Below are positions 32,907-41,172 of a stretch of 64,000 nt of DNA, in pieces. The notes beneath the pieces were generated by a model, which did not search any database, was not told the origin of the DNA, and saw only the letters and a program-made list of their open reading frames with translations. The stretch covers positions 6,393,501 to 6,457,500 of the forward strand of contig NZ_CP060131.1 of NCBI RefSeq assembly GCF_014235185.1, written 5' to 3'. Within the stretch, counting starts at the first letter, position 1. Each line of letters starts with the position of its first letter. The stretch is from Pseudonocardia petroleophila. GTDB taxonomy: Bacteria; Actinomycetota; Actinomycetes; Mycobacteriales; Pseudonocardiaceae. The position numbers and the translations under genes were made by a program.

Positions 32907-34354
32907 ACCGGCAGGGCGCCCACCGCCGTCGCCAGCCGGCCCAGGTCCGGCATGACCCCGATCAGGAAGGTCGACGCGACCGGAACCTGCCCCGTGCCCG
33001 GCGTGTCGCGCAGCAGGTCGCGCATCGCCTTGGTGCGCAGCCGCGGCCCGCCCGCCGCGACGACCATCCCCTGCACCGCGGCGGCGACCCCGGCGATGAT
33101 CGCCGCGGCCGCACTCGTGCCGCCGAAGGGTCCGTGGGCGCCGCCCCGGGTGCCGACGACGGGGGCCCGCACGCCGTCGCCCCAGGCGTAGCAGTCCACC
33201 CGCGCCCCGTAGTTGGACCGGGCGGCACCGTGGTAGGCGTGGCCGGTGACCCCGCCGTCGGTCTCGACCTCCTGCCAGCAGGCGCCCACCACGATCGCCC
33301 CGGAGTCCTCGGCCGGCACGTCGCGCGACAGCCTGCGGCCCGCGGTGCTGCGCCACAGCGAGATGTCCGCGGCCCCGTTGCCCGCGGCCTCGACGACGAC
33401 GATGCCCTTCGCCGCCGCGAGCCGGATGGCGTGGAAGGTGGCGTCGTCGGCCTCGGCGCACAGATAGCCCGTGTGCGGCAGGTGCACCTCGAGCAGCAGG
33501 ACGTCACCGGCGGCGAGGTCGTTGCGGGCGACGAGGATCGCGTCGACGGTGCGCATGACGGTGCCGCCGTCGTAGTGCGAGCAGGTGCGGACCGTGGCGC
33601 GCGGCACGATGCCGGTGCCGCCGACGCCGTTGGTGCGCCCGACGAGGATGCCGAGCACGCTGGTGCCGTGGTCGCCCTCCGACGGGCTCTCGTCGAACCG
33701 GTTGCGGTGCACCAGCGGCGCCGTCCCGGCGAGACCGTCCACGTCGGGGTGGGTGAACTGCCATCCCTGCTCGACGTCGACGACGCGGATGTCCTCGCCC
33801 CGCCCGCCCCGGTGGTCCCAGGCCGCCCAGGCGTTGACGCCCTCCTCCCCCGGCCGCAGCCAGCCCTGTCCGGACTGCACGGTCAGAGCGCCGATCGCCG
33901 CCGGTGCGCCCGGGCTCTGCGCCGCCGACTCGACGTAGGCGTTCACCACCCCCCGCTCCGACGCCGCCCGGTCCCGCTCCCCGGCGAGCAGCTCCTCGAC
34001 CAGCTGCTCCGCGGACTTCACCCCGTCCAGGCCCGCGAGGTCGATGCGCCAGTACCGGGTGAGGCTCTCCAGCGGCGCGAAGTCGGGGTCGTCCGCCGCC
34101 TCCCGCTCCGCCTCCAGCAGCTCGCCGACGCTCAGCGCGGTGACGACCCGCTCGACCCGCGGCACCTTGTTGCGGGCGAGGAAGTCGCGCAGCGGCCCGA
34201 GCAGGTCGAGGTTGTCGTCCAGGACGCGGTCCAGGTCGTCGCCCGCGCCGGCGGCCACCTTCTCGCCCAGCACGAGTACGACGGCGGGGGCCGGGACACT
34301 GGGCCGGGGCGGCATGTCCGGAGCCGGTTCGTCGGGGGTTCGGGGGGTGTCCAT
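32843..34354 (-). CDS. Intracellular S8 (subtilisin-like) serine peptidase
   Basis: 503 aa without a signal peptide. The N-terminal about 165 residues are a polar helical region (VLGEKVAAGAGDDLDRVLDDNLDLLGPLRDFLARNK). The peptidase domain has catalytic Asp in RVVDVEQGWQFTHPDV, His in EGDHGTSVLGILVG, the oxyanion Asn in VVEAAGNGAADIS and Ser in PFGGTSAAAAIIAG. The Asp motif departs from the usual DTG/DSG (here DVE). ATG 34354 follows GGAGG by 4-5 nt. The C-terminus overlaps the kinase gene on the other strand. The role is unknown. Confidence 0.88.
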   Translation of the reverse strand: MDTPRTPDEPAPDMPPRPSVPAPAVVLVLGEKVAAGAGDDLDRVLDDNLDLLGPLRDFLARNKVPRVERVVTALSVGELLEAEREAADDPDFAPLESLTRYWRIDLAGLDGVKSAEQLVEELLAGERDRAASERGVVNAYVESAAQSPGAPAAIGALTVQSGQGWLRPGEEGVNAWAAWDHRGGRGEDIRVVDVEQGWQFTHPDVDGLAGTAPLVHRNRFDESPSEGDHGTSVLGILVGRTNGVGGTGIVPRATVRTCSHYDGGTVMRTVDAILVARNDLAAGDVLLLEVHLPHTGYLCAEADDATFHAIRLAAAKGIVVVEAAGNGAADISLWRSTAGRRLSRDVPAEDSGAIVVGACWQEVETDGGVTGHAYHGAARSNYGARVDCYAWGDGVRAPVVGTRGGAHGPFGGTSAAAAIIAGVAAAVQGMVVAAGGPRLRTKAMRDLLRDTPGTGQVPVASTFLIGVMPDLGRLATAVGALPVQEATGSSTATTVPDGPECSS

Positions 34355-34543
34355 CTCGCCTCCAGCTCGCCGTCGCGGTCGTCCGGTGCCGACCGGGGTC
34401 GGGGGCGTCCCGCCCCGGTACGGCGTCGCCCGGCTCCGGCGGAACGCCGCGACGCGACGCAGTCTCGTCCGGACCGGCGACGCGGGGAAGGGCTGCGGTG
34501 ACGCTCCCCGGCGTCCACCCCGCCCCGGACCCCGCCGGTCACC

Positions 34544-35419
34544 TCACCCGCGCTCCTGCGGCCGGGTCCGGCGCGCCACCGCCACGAACTCCGCCACCAG
34601 CGGGTGGGCGGCGCTGCGCAGCCAGGCCAGTGAGATCGGGACGCGCGGGGCGTCCACGATCTCGCGGTAGCGGATGGCGGGGTGGCTGTAGAGCCTGCCC
34701 GTGGAGGCCGGGGTCAGGCCCACCCCGCGGCCCGCGGCGATCGCCTCCATCCACTCGTCGACGTTGCGCACCCGCACCATGACCTGCGGCCTGCGCCCCG
34801 CGTCCCACAGGTCCGGCGTCGTGGTGCCGGACACGACGTTGATCACCACCGGCCCATCGGCGAGGTCGGCGAGGCGCACCACCTCGTGCGCGGTCAGCGG
34901 GTGGTCGGCGGGCAGCGCCGCCACCCGGGGCTCCTCGGCCAGCACCAGCGAGCCCAGGCGCGGGTCGTCCGGCACACCGGGCAGGAAGCCCACGTGGGTG
35001 CGCCCGTCGGCCAGGCCCGCGACGGCGTCGTCGTAGCGCCGGATCTCGACCACGACGTCGGGGTGCTCCTGCTCGAACGCCCGGACGATCGGCCCGGTGT
35101 ACTCGGCCGTGGAGCCCCACGTGAAGCCGACGCGCAGCACCGGCAGCCGGTCCGACGCCGCCCGCACGGCCTCGTCCATCGCCGAGAGCACGCGGTGCGC
35201 GTGCGGCAGGAACCGGACGCCCGCCGCGGTGAGGGCCACCGACCGCCGGTCCCGCCGGACCAGCGTGCCGCCCACCATCCGCTCCAGCCCGGCGATCGTG
35301 CGGCTCAGGGCGGGCTGGGTCATCCGCAGCCGGACGGCCGCTCGGGTGAAGCTCAGCTCCTCGGCCACCGCGACGAACGCGCGCAGGTGCCGCAGCTCGA
35401 CCGCGTTCTCCTGCGTCAT
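34544..35419 (-). CDS. LysR-family transcriptional regulator
   Basis: 291-aa regulator. The N-terminal winged helix is ELRHLRAFVAVAEELSFTRAAVRLRMTQPALSRTIAGLERMVGGTLVRRDRR, followed by a periplasmic-binding-like effector domain (PVLRVGFTWGSTAEYTGPIVRAFEQEHPDVVVEIRR). It is divergent from the DapA-like operon with a 153-nt shared promoter region, the classical LysR arrangement. It probably activates that operon in response to its substrate. Confidence 0.92.
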   Translation of the reverse strand: MTQENAVELRHLRAFVAVAEELSFTRAAVRLRMTQPALSRTIAGLERMVGGTLVRRDRRSVALTAAGVRFLPHAHRVLSAMDEAVRAASDRLPVLRVGFTWGSTAEYTGPIVRAFEQEHPDVVVEIRRYDDAVAGLADGRTHVGFLPGVPDDPRLGSLVLAEEPRVAALPADHPLTAHEVVRLADLADGPVVINVVSGTTTPDLWDAGRRPQVMVRVRNVDEWMEAIAAGRGVGLTPASTGRLYSHPAIRYREIVDAPRVPISLAWLRSAAHPLVAEFVAVARRTRPQERG

Positions 35420-35446
35420 CTACCCGCCCCTCACGGCATCTCTGTG

Positions 35447-35461
35447 ATGCCTCACATGCAT
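35447..35461. promoter_or_regulatory. LysR-box candidate (T-N11-A)
   Basis: ATGCCTCACATGCAT is an inverted repeat ATGC-N7-GCAT that fits the T-N11-A rule for LysR sites. It lies 28 nt upstream of the lysR start and about 110 nt upstream of the divergent operon. Confidence 0.5.
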
Positions 35462-35572
35462 AACAGCTGCCAGATCGGCATTTCCGCCACCCCGAACCAC
35501 GGACGTAACTTCCCGTCGACCCGCTGGTCGCTCTCCTCCGACCGGCGGCCCCGACGAAGGGAACGACCGACG

Positions 35573-36499
35573 ATGGTCTCACTGCGCGGTGTGATCCCCG
35601 CCCACCTGCTGCCGTTCACCGCCGACCTCGAGATCGACGAGCCCCAGCTCCGGAGGCACGTGCGCGCCCTGCTCGACGTGGACGGCGTCACCGGGATCAC
35701 CACGAACGCCCACGCCTCCGAGGTCGCGACCCTCACCGCCGACGAGCAGCGCCGCGTCCTCGACGTCGTGCTCGACGAGGCGGCCGGCACCGTCCCGGTG
35801 ATCTCCGGTGTCTACCAGGACGGGTCCGCCAAGGCCGCCCGGATCGCCGCGGACGCCGAGGCCGCCGGCGCCGACGCGCTGCTCGTCTTCCCCTCGGTCG
35901 TGCTCGACGGCGGGTCGCAGCTGCGGCCGGAGATGGCGTTCGCGCACTACGCGGCGATCGCCGACGCCACGAGCCTGCCGATGATCGCGTTCGTCTACCC
36001 GTCCACGTCCGGCCTGCGGCTGGGCACCGACGCGGTCGTGCGGATCTGCTCGGAGATCGACAACGTCGTGGCGGTCAAGGAGTGGTCCAACGACATCGTC
36101 GCCTACGAGCGCACCCTGCGGGCCCTGCGCTCGCTGGCCAAGCCGGTCTCGGTGCTGTCGAGCTTCAGCCGCTCGCTGCTCGCCTCGCTCGTGCTCGGTG
36201 CCGACGGGGTGCTCTCGGGGCACGGCAGCCTCGTCGTCGACCTGCACGTCGAGCTGTGGCGCGCGGTCGAGAAGCAGGACCTCGCCGAGGCCCGGCGCGT
36301 CTGGGAGCGCATCCGGCCGGTGGCGGAGGTCTGCTACGACGACCCGTTCCTCGACGGCCACAACCGCATGAAGGTGGCCCTGGCCGAGCTGGGTCGGATC
36401 GACCGGGCGCACGTCCGGCCGCCGCTGCAGCCCGTGGGTGCCGCCGAGCGCTCCCGGATCCGCTCCGTCGTCGAGCGGGCGGGGCTGTCCCGTGGCTGA
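35573..36499 (+). CDS. Dihydrodipicolinate synthase (DapA)-family aldolase/lyase
   Basis: 308-aa class I aldolase of the DapA/NAL superfamily. The Schiff-base lysine is Lys169 in VVAVKEWSND; the conserved Tyr is in AFVYPSTSG. The substrate loop GITTNAHASEVATL replaces the GTTGE motif of true DapA, so lysine synthesis is unlikely. The catabolic neighbours suggest cleavage or dehydration of a keto-acid. ATG 35573 follows GAAGGGA. It is the first gene of a five-gene operon. Confidence 0.85.
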   Translation: MVSLRGVIPAHLLPFTADLEIDEPQLRRHVRALLDVDGVTGITTNAHASEVATLTADEQRRVLDVVLDEAAGTVPVISGVYQDGSAKAARIAADAEAAGADALLVFPSVVLDGGSQLRPEMAFAHYAAIADATSLPMIAFVYPSTSGLRLGTDAVVRICSEIDNVVAVKEWSNDIVAYERTLRALRSLAKPVSVLSSFSRSLLASLVLGADGVLSGHGSLVVDLHVELWRAVEKQDLAEARRVWERIRPVAEVCYDDPFLDGHNRMKVALAELGRIDRAHVRPPLQPVGAAERSRIRSVVERAGLSRG

Positions 36500-38246
36500 C
36501 CTCTTCGACCCCGTCGTCATCGGTGGGGTCACACTGCGCAACCGGACCCTGCTGCCGTCGATGACCACCCGCCTGGCCGACGACGACGGCCACGTCACCG
36601 ACGCGACCGTCGCCTACTACCGGGCGCGGGCGGAGGGCGGTGTCGGCCTGGTCACCGTCGAGATGGCGTCGCCGGAGATCGCGGGCAAGCACCGCTTCCA
36701 CGAGCTGGGGATCCACCACGACCGGTTCCTCCCCGGCCTGCGCCGGCTCGTCGACGTGCTGCACGAGGCGGGCGCGACGGCCTCGATCCAGCTCGGCCAC
36801 GGCGGCAGCCGGGCGCGCAGCGTCGTCTCGGGGGTCCGGCCCGTGTCCGCGTCGGCCGTGCCGACCCCGGTGTTCGAGATCGAGCACGAGATCGCGGTGC
36901 CCGAGGCGATGACGGCGCAGCGGCTGGAGGAGGCGTTCGCCGCGTACGTGGCCGCCGCGCGCCGGGCCCGCGAGGCGGGCTTCGACGTCGTCGAGCTGCA
37001 CGGCGCGCACGGCTACCTGATCTCGCAGTTCCTCTCGCCGGCGGAGAACACCCGGACCGACTCCTACGGCGGGTCGCTGGAGAACCGGGCCCGCTTCGGC
37101 CTGGAGATCCTGCGGCGGATCAAGGCCGAGGTCCCGGGCCTCCCGGTGATCTTCCGCATCGGGGTGGAGGACTTCTTCTCCGGTGGCCTCACCCTCGACG
37201 AGGGCATCCGGGTGGGGTGCTGGGCCGAGCGCGACGGCGCCGACGCGGTGAGCGTGACCGCGGGGCACTACCGCTCGCTGCCCGACGCCGCCCGGATGAT
37301 CCCCCCGATGGTGTACCCGGAGGCCACCTTCCTGGAGTACGCGGCGCGGATGAAGCGGTCCGTGTCCGTGCCCGTGATCGGGGTCGGGCGACTCGGCGAC
37401 CCGGAGGTCGCGGCGCGCGCGGTGGCCGAGGGCCACCTCGACGTGGTCGCGCTGGGCCGACCGCTCATCGCCGACCCGCGGTGGGTCGCCAAGGCGCAGG
37501 CGGGCGAGCCGGTGCGGCGCTGCCTGGCCTGCAACCACTGCGTCACGCACATGCGCTCGGGGGCGACACTGTCCTGCGTGGTCAACCCGGCCACGGGACG
37601 CGAGCTGGAGTACGCGGACGCCACCCCCGCCACCGGGCGCCGCATCGTCGTGCTCGGCGCGGGGCCGGCCGGGCTGACCTACGCCGCCGAGGTGGCGCGG
37701 GGCAACGACGTCGTCGTCGTCGAGCGGGCCGACCGGCCCGGCGGGGCGTTCCGGCTCACCGGTCTCGCGCCGCGGTTCAACGACGTGGTCGCGGCCGAGC
37801 CGACGTTCGCCGCGTACGTCGCCGAGATGGAGCGCGACTGCGCCCGCAAGGGCGTCACGTTCCACTACCGCACCGAGGCCACCGCCGCACTGCTCCGGGA
37901 CGCCGACCTCGTCGTCGTCGCCACCGGGGCCCGCTACCGCTTCGGGCTCGGCGCGGTGGTCCCCCGGCTGCTGCACACCCGCGCCGCCCGCTCGCGCGCC
38001 GCCCACCGCCTGTTCGCCTCCGACCGGATGCGCGACTGGCTCTACCACCGGGTCCGCCGCGGAACGGGCGCCGCCCTCGCCGCCCGGCTCCCGCTCGCAG
38101 CGCGCACGGAGGTGGTCGTGATCGGCGACGCCGCCCGTGCCGGCAAGGCCCGCGAGGCGATCACCAGCGCCTACGACGCCGCCCTGCGGAGCACCACCCG
38201 TCCCACCCCCGACCCGACCCGACCCACGGAGGTCGCATCCCGATGA
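36492..38246 (+). CDS. Old-yellow-enzyme-type FMN/[4Fe-4S]/FAD oxidoreductase
   Basis: 584 aa, arranged like 2,4-dienoyl-CoA reductase and trimethylamine dehydrogenase. The N-terminal FMN barrel has LRNRTLLPSMTT, QLGHGGSRA, ELHGAHGYLISQFLSPAENTRTDSYGGSLENR and VIGVGRLGDPE. The iron-sulfur cysteines are CLACNHC with a following Cys in GATLSCVVNP. The C-terminal dinucleotide domain begins RRIVVLGAGPAGLTYAAE but is short (about 180 aa) and may be trimmed. GTG 36492 overlaps the previous stop by 8 nt. It probably reduces or dehydrogenates a cyclic or unsaturated catabolite. Confidence 0.88.
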   Translation: MADLFDPVVIGGVTLRNRTLLPSMTTRLADDDGHVTDATVAYYRARAEGGVGLVTVEMASPEIAGKHRFHELGIHHDRFLPGLRRLVDVLHEAGATASIQLGHGGSRARSVVSGVRPVSASAVPTPVFEIEHEIAVPEAMTAQRLEEAFAAYVAAARRAREAGFDVVELHGAHGYLISQFLSPAENTRTDSYGGSLENRARFGLEILRRIKAEVPGLPVIFRIGVEDFFSGGLTLDEGIRVGCWAERDGADAVSVTAGHYRSLPDAARMIPPMVYPEATFLEYAARMKRSVSVPVIGVGRLGDPEVAARAVAEGHLDVVALGRPLIADPRWVAKAQAGEPVRRCLACNHCVTHMRSGATLSCVVNPATGRELEYADATPATGRRIVVLGAGPAGLTYAAEVARGNDVVVVERADRPGGAFRLTGLAPRFNDVVAAEPTFAAYVAEMERDCARKGVTFHYRTEATAALLRDADLVVVATGARYRFGLGAVVPRLLHTRAARSRAAHRLFASDRMRDWLYHRVRRGTGAALAARLPLAARTEVVVIGDAARAGKAREAITSAYDAALRSTTRPTPDPTRPTEVASR

Positions 38247-39565
38247 CCGACACCACCGAGCGTCCCGCAGGCGGCGCACCCGCCGGCGCGGCCACGCCAC
38301 GCCAGACCCGCAAGGTCGCCTTCGCCAGCCTGGTCGGCACCACCGTGGAGTGGTACGACTTCTACATCTACGGCACCGCCGCTGCGCTGGTGTTCCCCAC
38401 GGTGTTCTTCCCGGACTTCTCCCCCGCCGCGGGCCTGCTCGCGTCGCTGTCCACCTACGCCGTCGGGTTCGCCGCGCGGCCGCTGGGCGGCATGGTCTTC
38501 GGTCACTACGGCGACCGCGTCGGCCGCAAGAAGATGCTGGTCATCTCGCTGCTGGCCATGGGGGCCGCGACGCTGGCGATGGGCCTGGTGCCCGGGTTCG
38601 CGCAGATCGGGATCCTCGCGCCGATCCTCGTCGTGGGGCTGCGCTTCGTCCAGGGTGTCGCCGTCGGCGGCGAGTGGGGCGGCGCCGTCCTGATGGCCGT
38701 CGAGCACGCACCGCCGGGCAGGCGGGGCTTCTACGGCTCCTGGCCGCAGATCGGCAGCCCGCTGGGGCTGGTGCTCTCCACCGCCGCGTTCTCCGCCGTC
38801 GGCTTCCTGCCCGACGAGGACTTCATCGCCTGGGGGTGGCGCCTGCCTTTCCTGGCCAGCGCGCTGCTCATCATCGTCGGGCTCGTGGTGCGGCTGCGGA
38901 TCATGGAGTCGCCGGTGTTCGCGCAGATGGAGGCCGCGGGCGGCACCGCGCGCATGCCCGTCAAGGACGCGATCACCCGCCACACCCGCAGCGTGCTCGG
39001 CGCCGCAGGCGCGTTCGTCATCATCAACACCGTCTTCTACCTGGTGACCGTGCTCGGCCTGTCGTGGGCGACCACGCACGTGGGCATCCCCCGCGGCACG
39101 TTCCTCGCCGCCGTGCTCGTGGCCGCCGTGCTGATGTGCGCCACCGTGCCGCTGTTCGGCGCGCTGTCCGACCGCCTCGGCCGCAAGCCGGTGTTCGGCG
39201 CGGGCGCGGTCCTCGTCGCGCTCTTCGCGTTCCCGCTGTTCTGGCTCATCGAGTCCGGCTCGACGCCGCTGCTGTTCCTCGGCGTCATCGTGGTCATGGG
39301 CATCGGCCACCCGCTGATGTACGGGCCGCAGGCCGCGCTGTACTCGGAGATGTTCCCGCCGGAGGTCCGCTACAGCGGCGCGTCGCTGGGCTACCAGATC
39401 GGCGGCATGCTCGGCGGGCTGGTCCCGCTGCTGGCCAGCGCCCTGCTCGTCGCCAACGACAACGCCGCATGGCCGATGTCCGCGCTGCTGGCCGTGATCG
39501 CCGTGATCAGCCTGGGCTCGCTGCTGAGCATCCGCGCCCGCTACGGCGACGAGGTCCCGTCGTGA
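38243..39565 (+). CDS. MFS transporter, metabolite:H+ symporter (MHS) type
   Basis: 440-aa, 12-TM major facilitator. The TVEWYDFYIYGTAAALVFPTVFFP start, the RPLGGMVFGHYGDRVGRKKML motif and RFVQGVAVGGEWGGAVLMAVEHAP are characteristic of the ProP/ShiA/KgtP (MHS) branch, which imports organic acids or betaines with protons. It is probably the importer of the substrate degraded by this operon. ATG 38243 follows GGAGG and overlaps the previous stop (ATGA). Confidence 0.9.
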   Translation: MTDTTERPAGGAPAGAATPRQTRKVAFASLVGTTVEWYDFYIYGTAAALVFPTVFFPDFSPAAGLLASLSTYAVGFAARPLGGMVFGHYGDRVGRKKMLVISLLAMGAATLAMGLVPGFAQIGILAPILVVGLRFVQGVAVGGEWGGAVLMAVEHAPPGRRGFYGSWPQIGSPLGLVLSTAAFSAVGFLPDEDFIAWGWRLPFLASALLIIVGLVVRLRIMESPVFAQMEAAGGTARMPVKDAITRHTRSVLGAAGAFVIINTVFYLVTVLGLSWATTHVGIPRGTFLAAVLVAAVLMCATVPLFGALSDRLGRKPVFGAGAVLVALFAFPLFWLIESGSTPLLFLGVIVVMGIGHPLMYGPQAALYSEMFPPEVRYSGASLGYQIGGMLGGLVPLLASALLVANDNAAWPMSALLAVIAVISLGSLLSIRARYGDEVPS

Positions 39566-40338
39566 CGGGTGTGCTCGCCGGCCGCACGGCCGCCGTCACC
39601 GGCGGGGGCCGCGGCATCGGCGCGGCCATCGCCGCGGCGCTGGCCCGCGAGGGCGCCACCGTCGCGGTGATCGACAAGGACGCGGAGGGGGCGGAGCGGA
39701 CGGCGGCCGGGCTCGGCGGCGTCGCCGTCGCCGTCGCCGCGGACCTGACCGACGCCGAGCAGGCCGAGCGCGCCGTGCAGGACGTGGTCGACGCCGTGGG
39801 CGCACCGGACGTGTTCGTCAACAACGCGGGCATCCTGCGCGCGGGCGACCTGACCACCTCGCCGGTGGAGGACTGGGACGCGCAGTTCGCCGTCAACACC
39901 CGGGCCGCCTACCTGTCGGTGCGGGCCGCGTCCCGGCACATGCGGGAGCGCGCCGCGGGCGGGTCGATCGTCGTGGTGACCTCCAACTGCGCCGACACCC
40001 CGCGCATGGACCTCGGCGCGTACTGCGCGTCGAAGGCCGCGACCGACATGATGGCCCGCTGCCTCGCGCTGGAGCTGGCCGGTGCGGGCATCCGCGTCAA
40101 CAGCCTGTGTCCCGGCTCGTGCGACACCGAACTGCAGCGCGAGCAGTGGCGCCGCCTCGGGATCGGCCCGGAGCGGCAGATCGCCGGCGACCCCGCGACG
40201 TTCCGCACCGGCATCCCGATGGGGCGCCTCACCACGCCGGAGGACGTGGCCGATCTCGCGGTGGTGCTGGCCTCCGACGCGACGCGCTTCGTCACCGGAC
40301 AGTCGTGGCACGTCGACGGCGGGCAGACGCTCTCGTGA
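39562..40338 (+). CDS. Short-chain dehydrogenase/reductase (first of a pair)
   Basis: 258-aa NAD(P)-dependent SDR. The cofactor motif is TGGGRGIG, NNAG is in VFVNNAGILRAG, and the catalytic Ser region (VVTSNC) with YCASK completes the active site. The terminal VTGQSWHVDGGQTLS is typical. Asp38 region (VAVIDKDAE) after beta-2 suggests NAD rather than NADP. The catalytic segment has TSNCADTP where many members have S-S, so the precise Ser should be checked. It overlaps its neighbours by 4 nt each. Confidence 0.9.
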   Translation: MTGVLAGRTAAVTGGGRGIGAAIAAALAREGATVAVIDKDAEGAERTAAGLGGVAVAVAADLTDAEQAERAVQDVVDAVGAPDVFVNNAGILRAGDLTTSPVEDWDAQFAVNTRAAYLSVRAASRHMRERAAGGSIVVVTSNCADTPRMDLGAYCASKAATDMMARCLALELAGAGIRVNSLCPGSCDTELQREQWRRLGIGPERQIAGDPATFRTGIPMGRLTTPEDVADLAVVLASDATRFVTGQSWHVDGGQTLS

Positions 40339-41084
40339 CGGACCTCGACGGAATGACCGCGCTCGTCACGGGCGGCGCCTCCGGGATCGGCCGGGCCACG
40401 GCCCTGCTGCTCGCCGGGCGCGGCGCCACCGTGGCGGTGCTGGACCTCGACCCCTCAGGGGCACCGGACCCGCTGCTACGGGTGCGCGCCGACGTGGCCG
40501 ACGACGCCTCGGTCGCGTCGGCGGTCGCCGAGGCACTCGACCGGCTCGGCGGCCTCGACGTGCTGGTCAACAACGCCGGCATCGGGGCGGCGGGCACCGT
40601 GGAGGCGGGCGGCCTGGACGAGTGGCGGCGCGTGCTGGAGGTCAACCTGCTCGGCACGGTGCGCGTGACCCGGGCCGCGCTGCCCGCGCTGCGCGCCTCG
40701 GCCGCGGCCTCGATCGTCGTGATCGGGTCGATCGTGGCCACGGCGGGGCTGCCCGAGCGGGCGCTCTACTCCGCGAGCAAGGGGGCGGTGACGGCGCTGG
40801 CCCGCGCGATGGCCGCCGACCACGTGGGCGAGGGCATCCGGGTCAACTGCGTGCATCCCGGCACCGTCGACACGCCGTGGATCGGGCGGCTGCTCGACGC
40901 CGCCGCGGATCCCGATGCCGCCCTGACGGCGTTGCGGGCACGCCAGCCCCTCGGCCGGCTCGTGTCGATGGACGAGGTGGCGCACGCCGTCGCCTACCTC
41001 GCGAGCCCGGCCGCGGCGTCGGTGACGGGCACGGAGCTGGCCGTCGACGGCGGGATGGCCGGCCTCCGGATGCCCCGGGCGTGA
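40335..41084 (+). CDS. Short-chain dehydrogenase/reductase (second of a pair)
   Basis: 249-aa SDR with TGGASGIG (cofactor), VLVNNAGIG, VVIGSIVAT (catalytic Ser) and YSASKGAVTALARAMA (Tyr/Lys). VAVLDLDPSG suggests NAD preference. It is about 40% similar by eye to the preceding SDR and could act at a successive step. It is the last gene of the operon, ending 4 nt before a strong terminator. Confidence 0.9.
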   Translation: MTDLDGMTALVTGGASGIGRATALLLAGRGATVAVLDLDPSGAPDPLLRVRADVADDASVASAVAEALDRLGGLDVLVNNAGIGAAGTVEAGGLDEWRRVLEVNLLGTVRVTRAALPALRASAAASIVVIGSIVATAGLPERALYSASKGAVTALARAMAADHVGEGIRVNCVHPGTVDTPWIGRLLDAAADPDAALTALRARQPLGRLVSMDEVAHAVAYLASPAAASVTGTELAVDGGMAGLRMPRA

Positions 41085-41087
41085 CCG

Positions 41088-41121
41088 CGGGCGCTCGCGC
41101 CGGCCCCGGCGCGAGCGCCCG
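41088..41121 (+). terminator. Hairpin terminator of the DapA-like/OYE/MFS/SDR operon
   Basis: The arms GGGCGCTCGCGCCGG and CCGGCGCGAGCGCCC are perfectly complementary around CC, with a flanking C-G pair. It starts 4 nt after the last stop codon and separates this operon from glcDEF. Confidence 0.85.
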
Positions 41122-41129
41122 TTCCGTCG

Positions 41130-41135
41130 TAGTCT
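41130..41135 (+). promoter_or_regulatory. Candidate -10 (TAGTCT) for glcDEF
   Basis: TAGTCT lies 37 nt before GTG 41173, immediately after the previous operon's terminator. The leader carries AAGGAGG, 7 nt from the start codon. Confidence 0.45.
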
Positions 41136-41172
41136 CGTTCGGACCATCGACACGCAACGAAGGAGGCCACCC

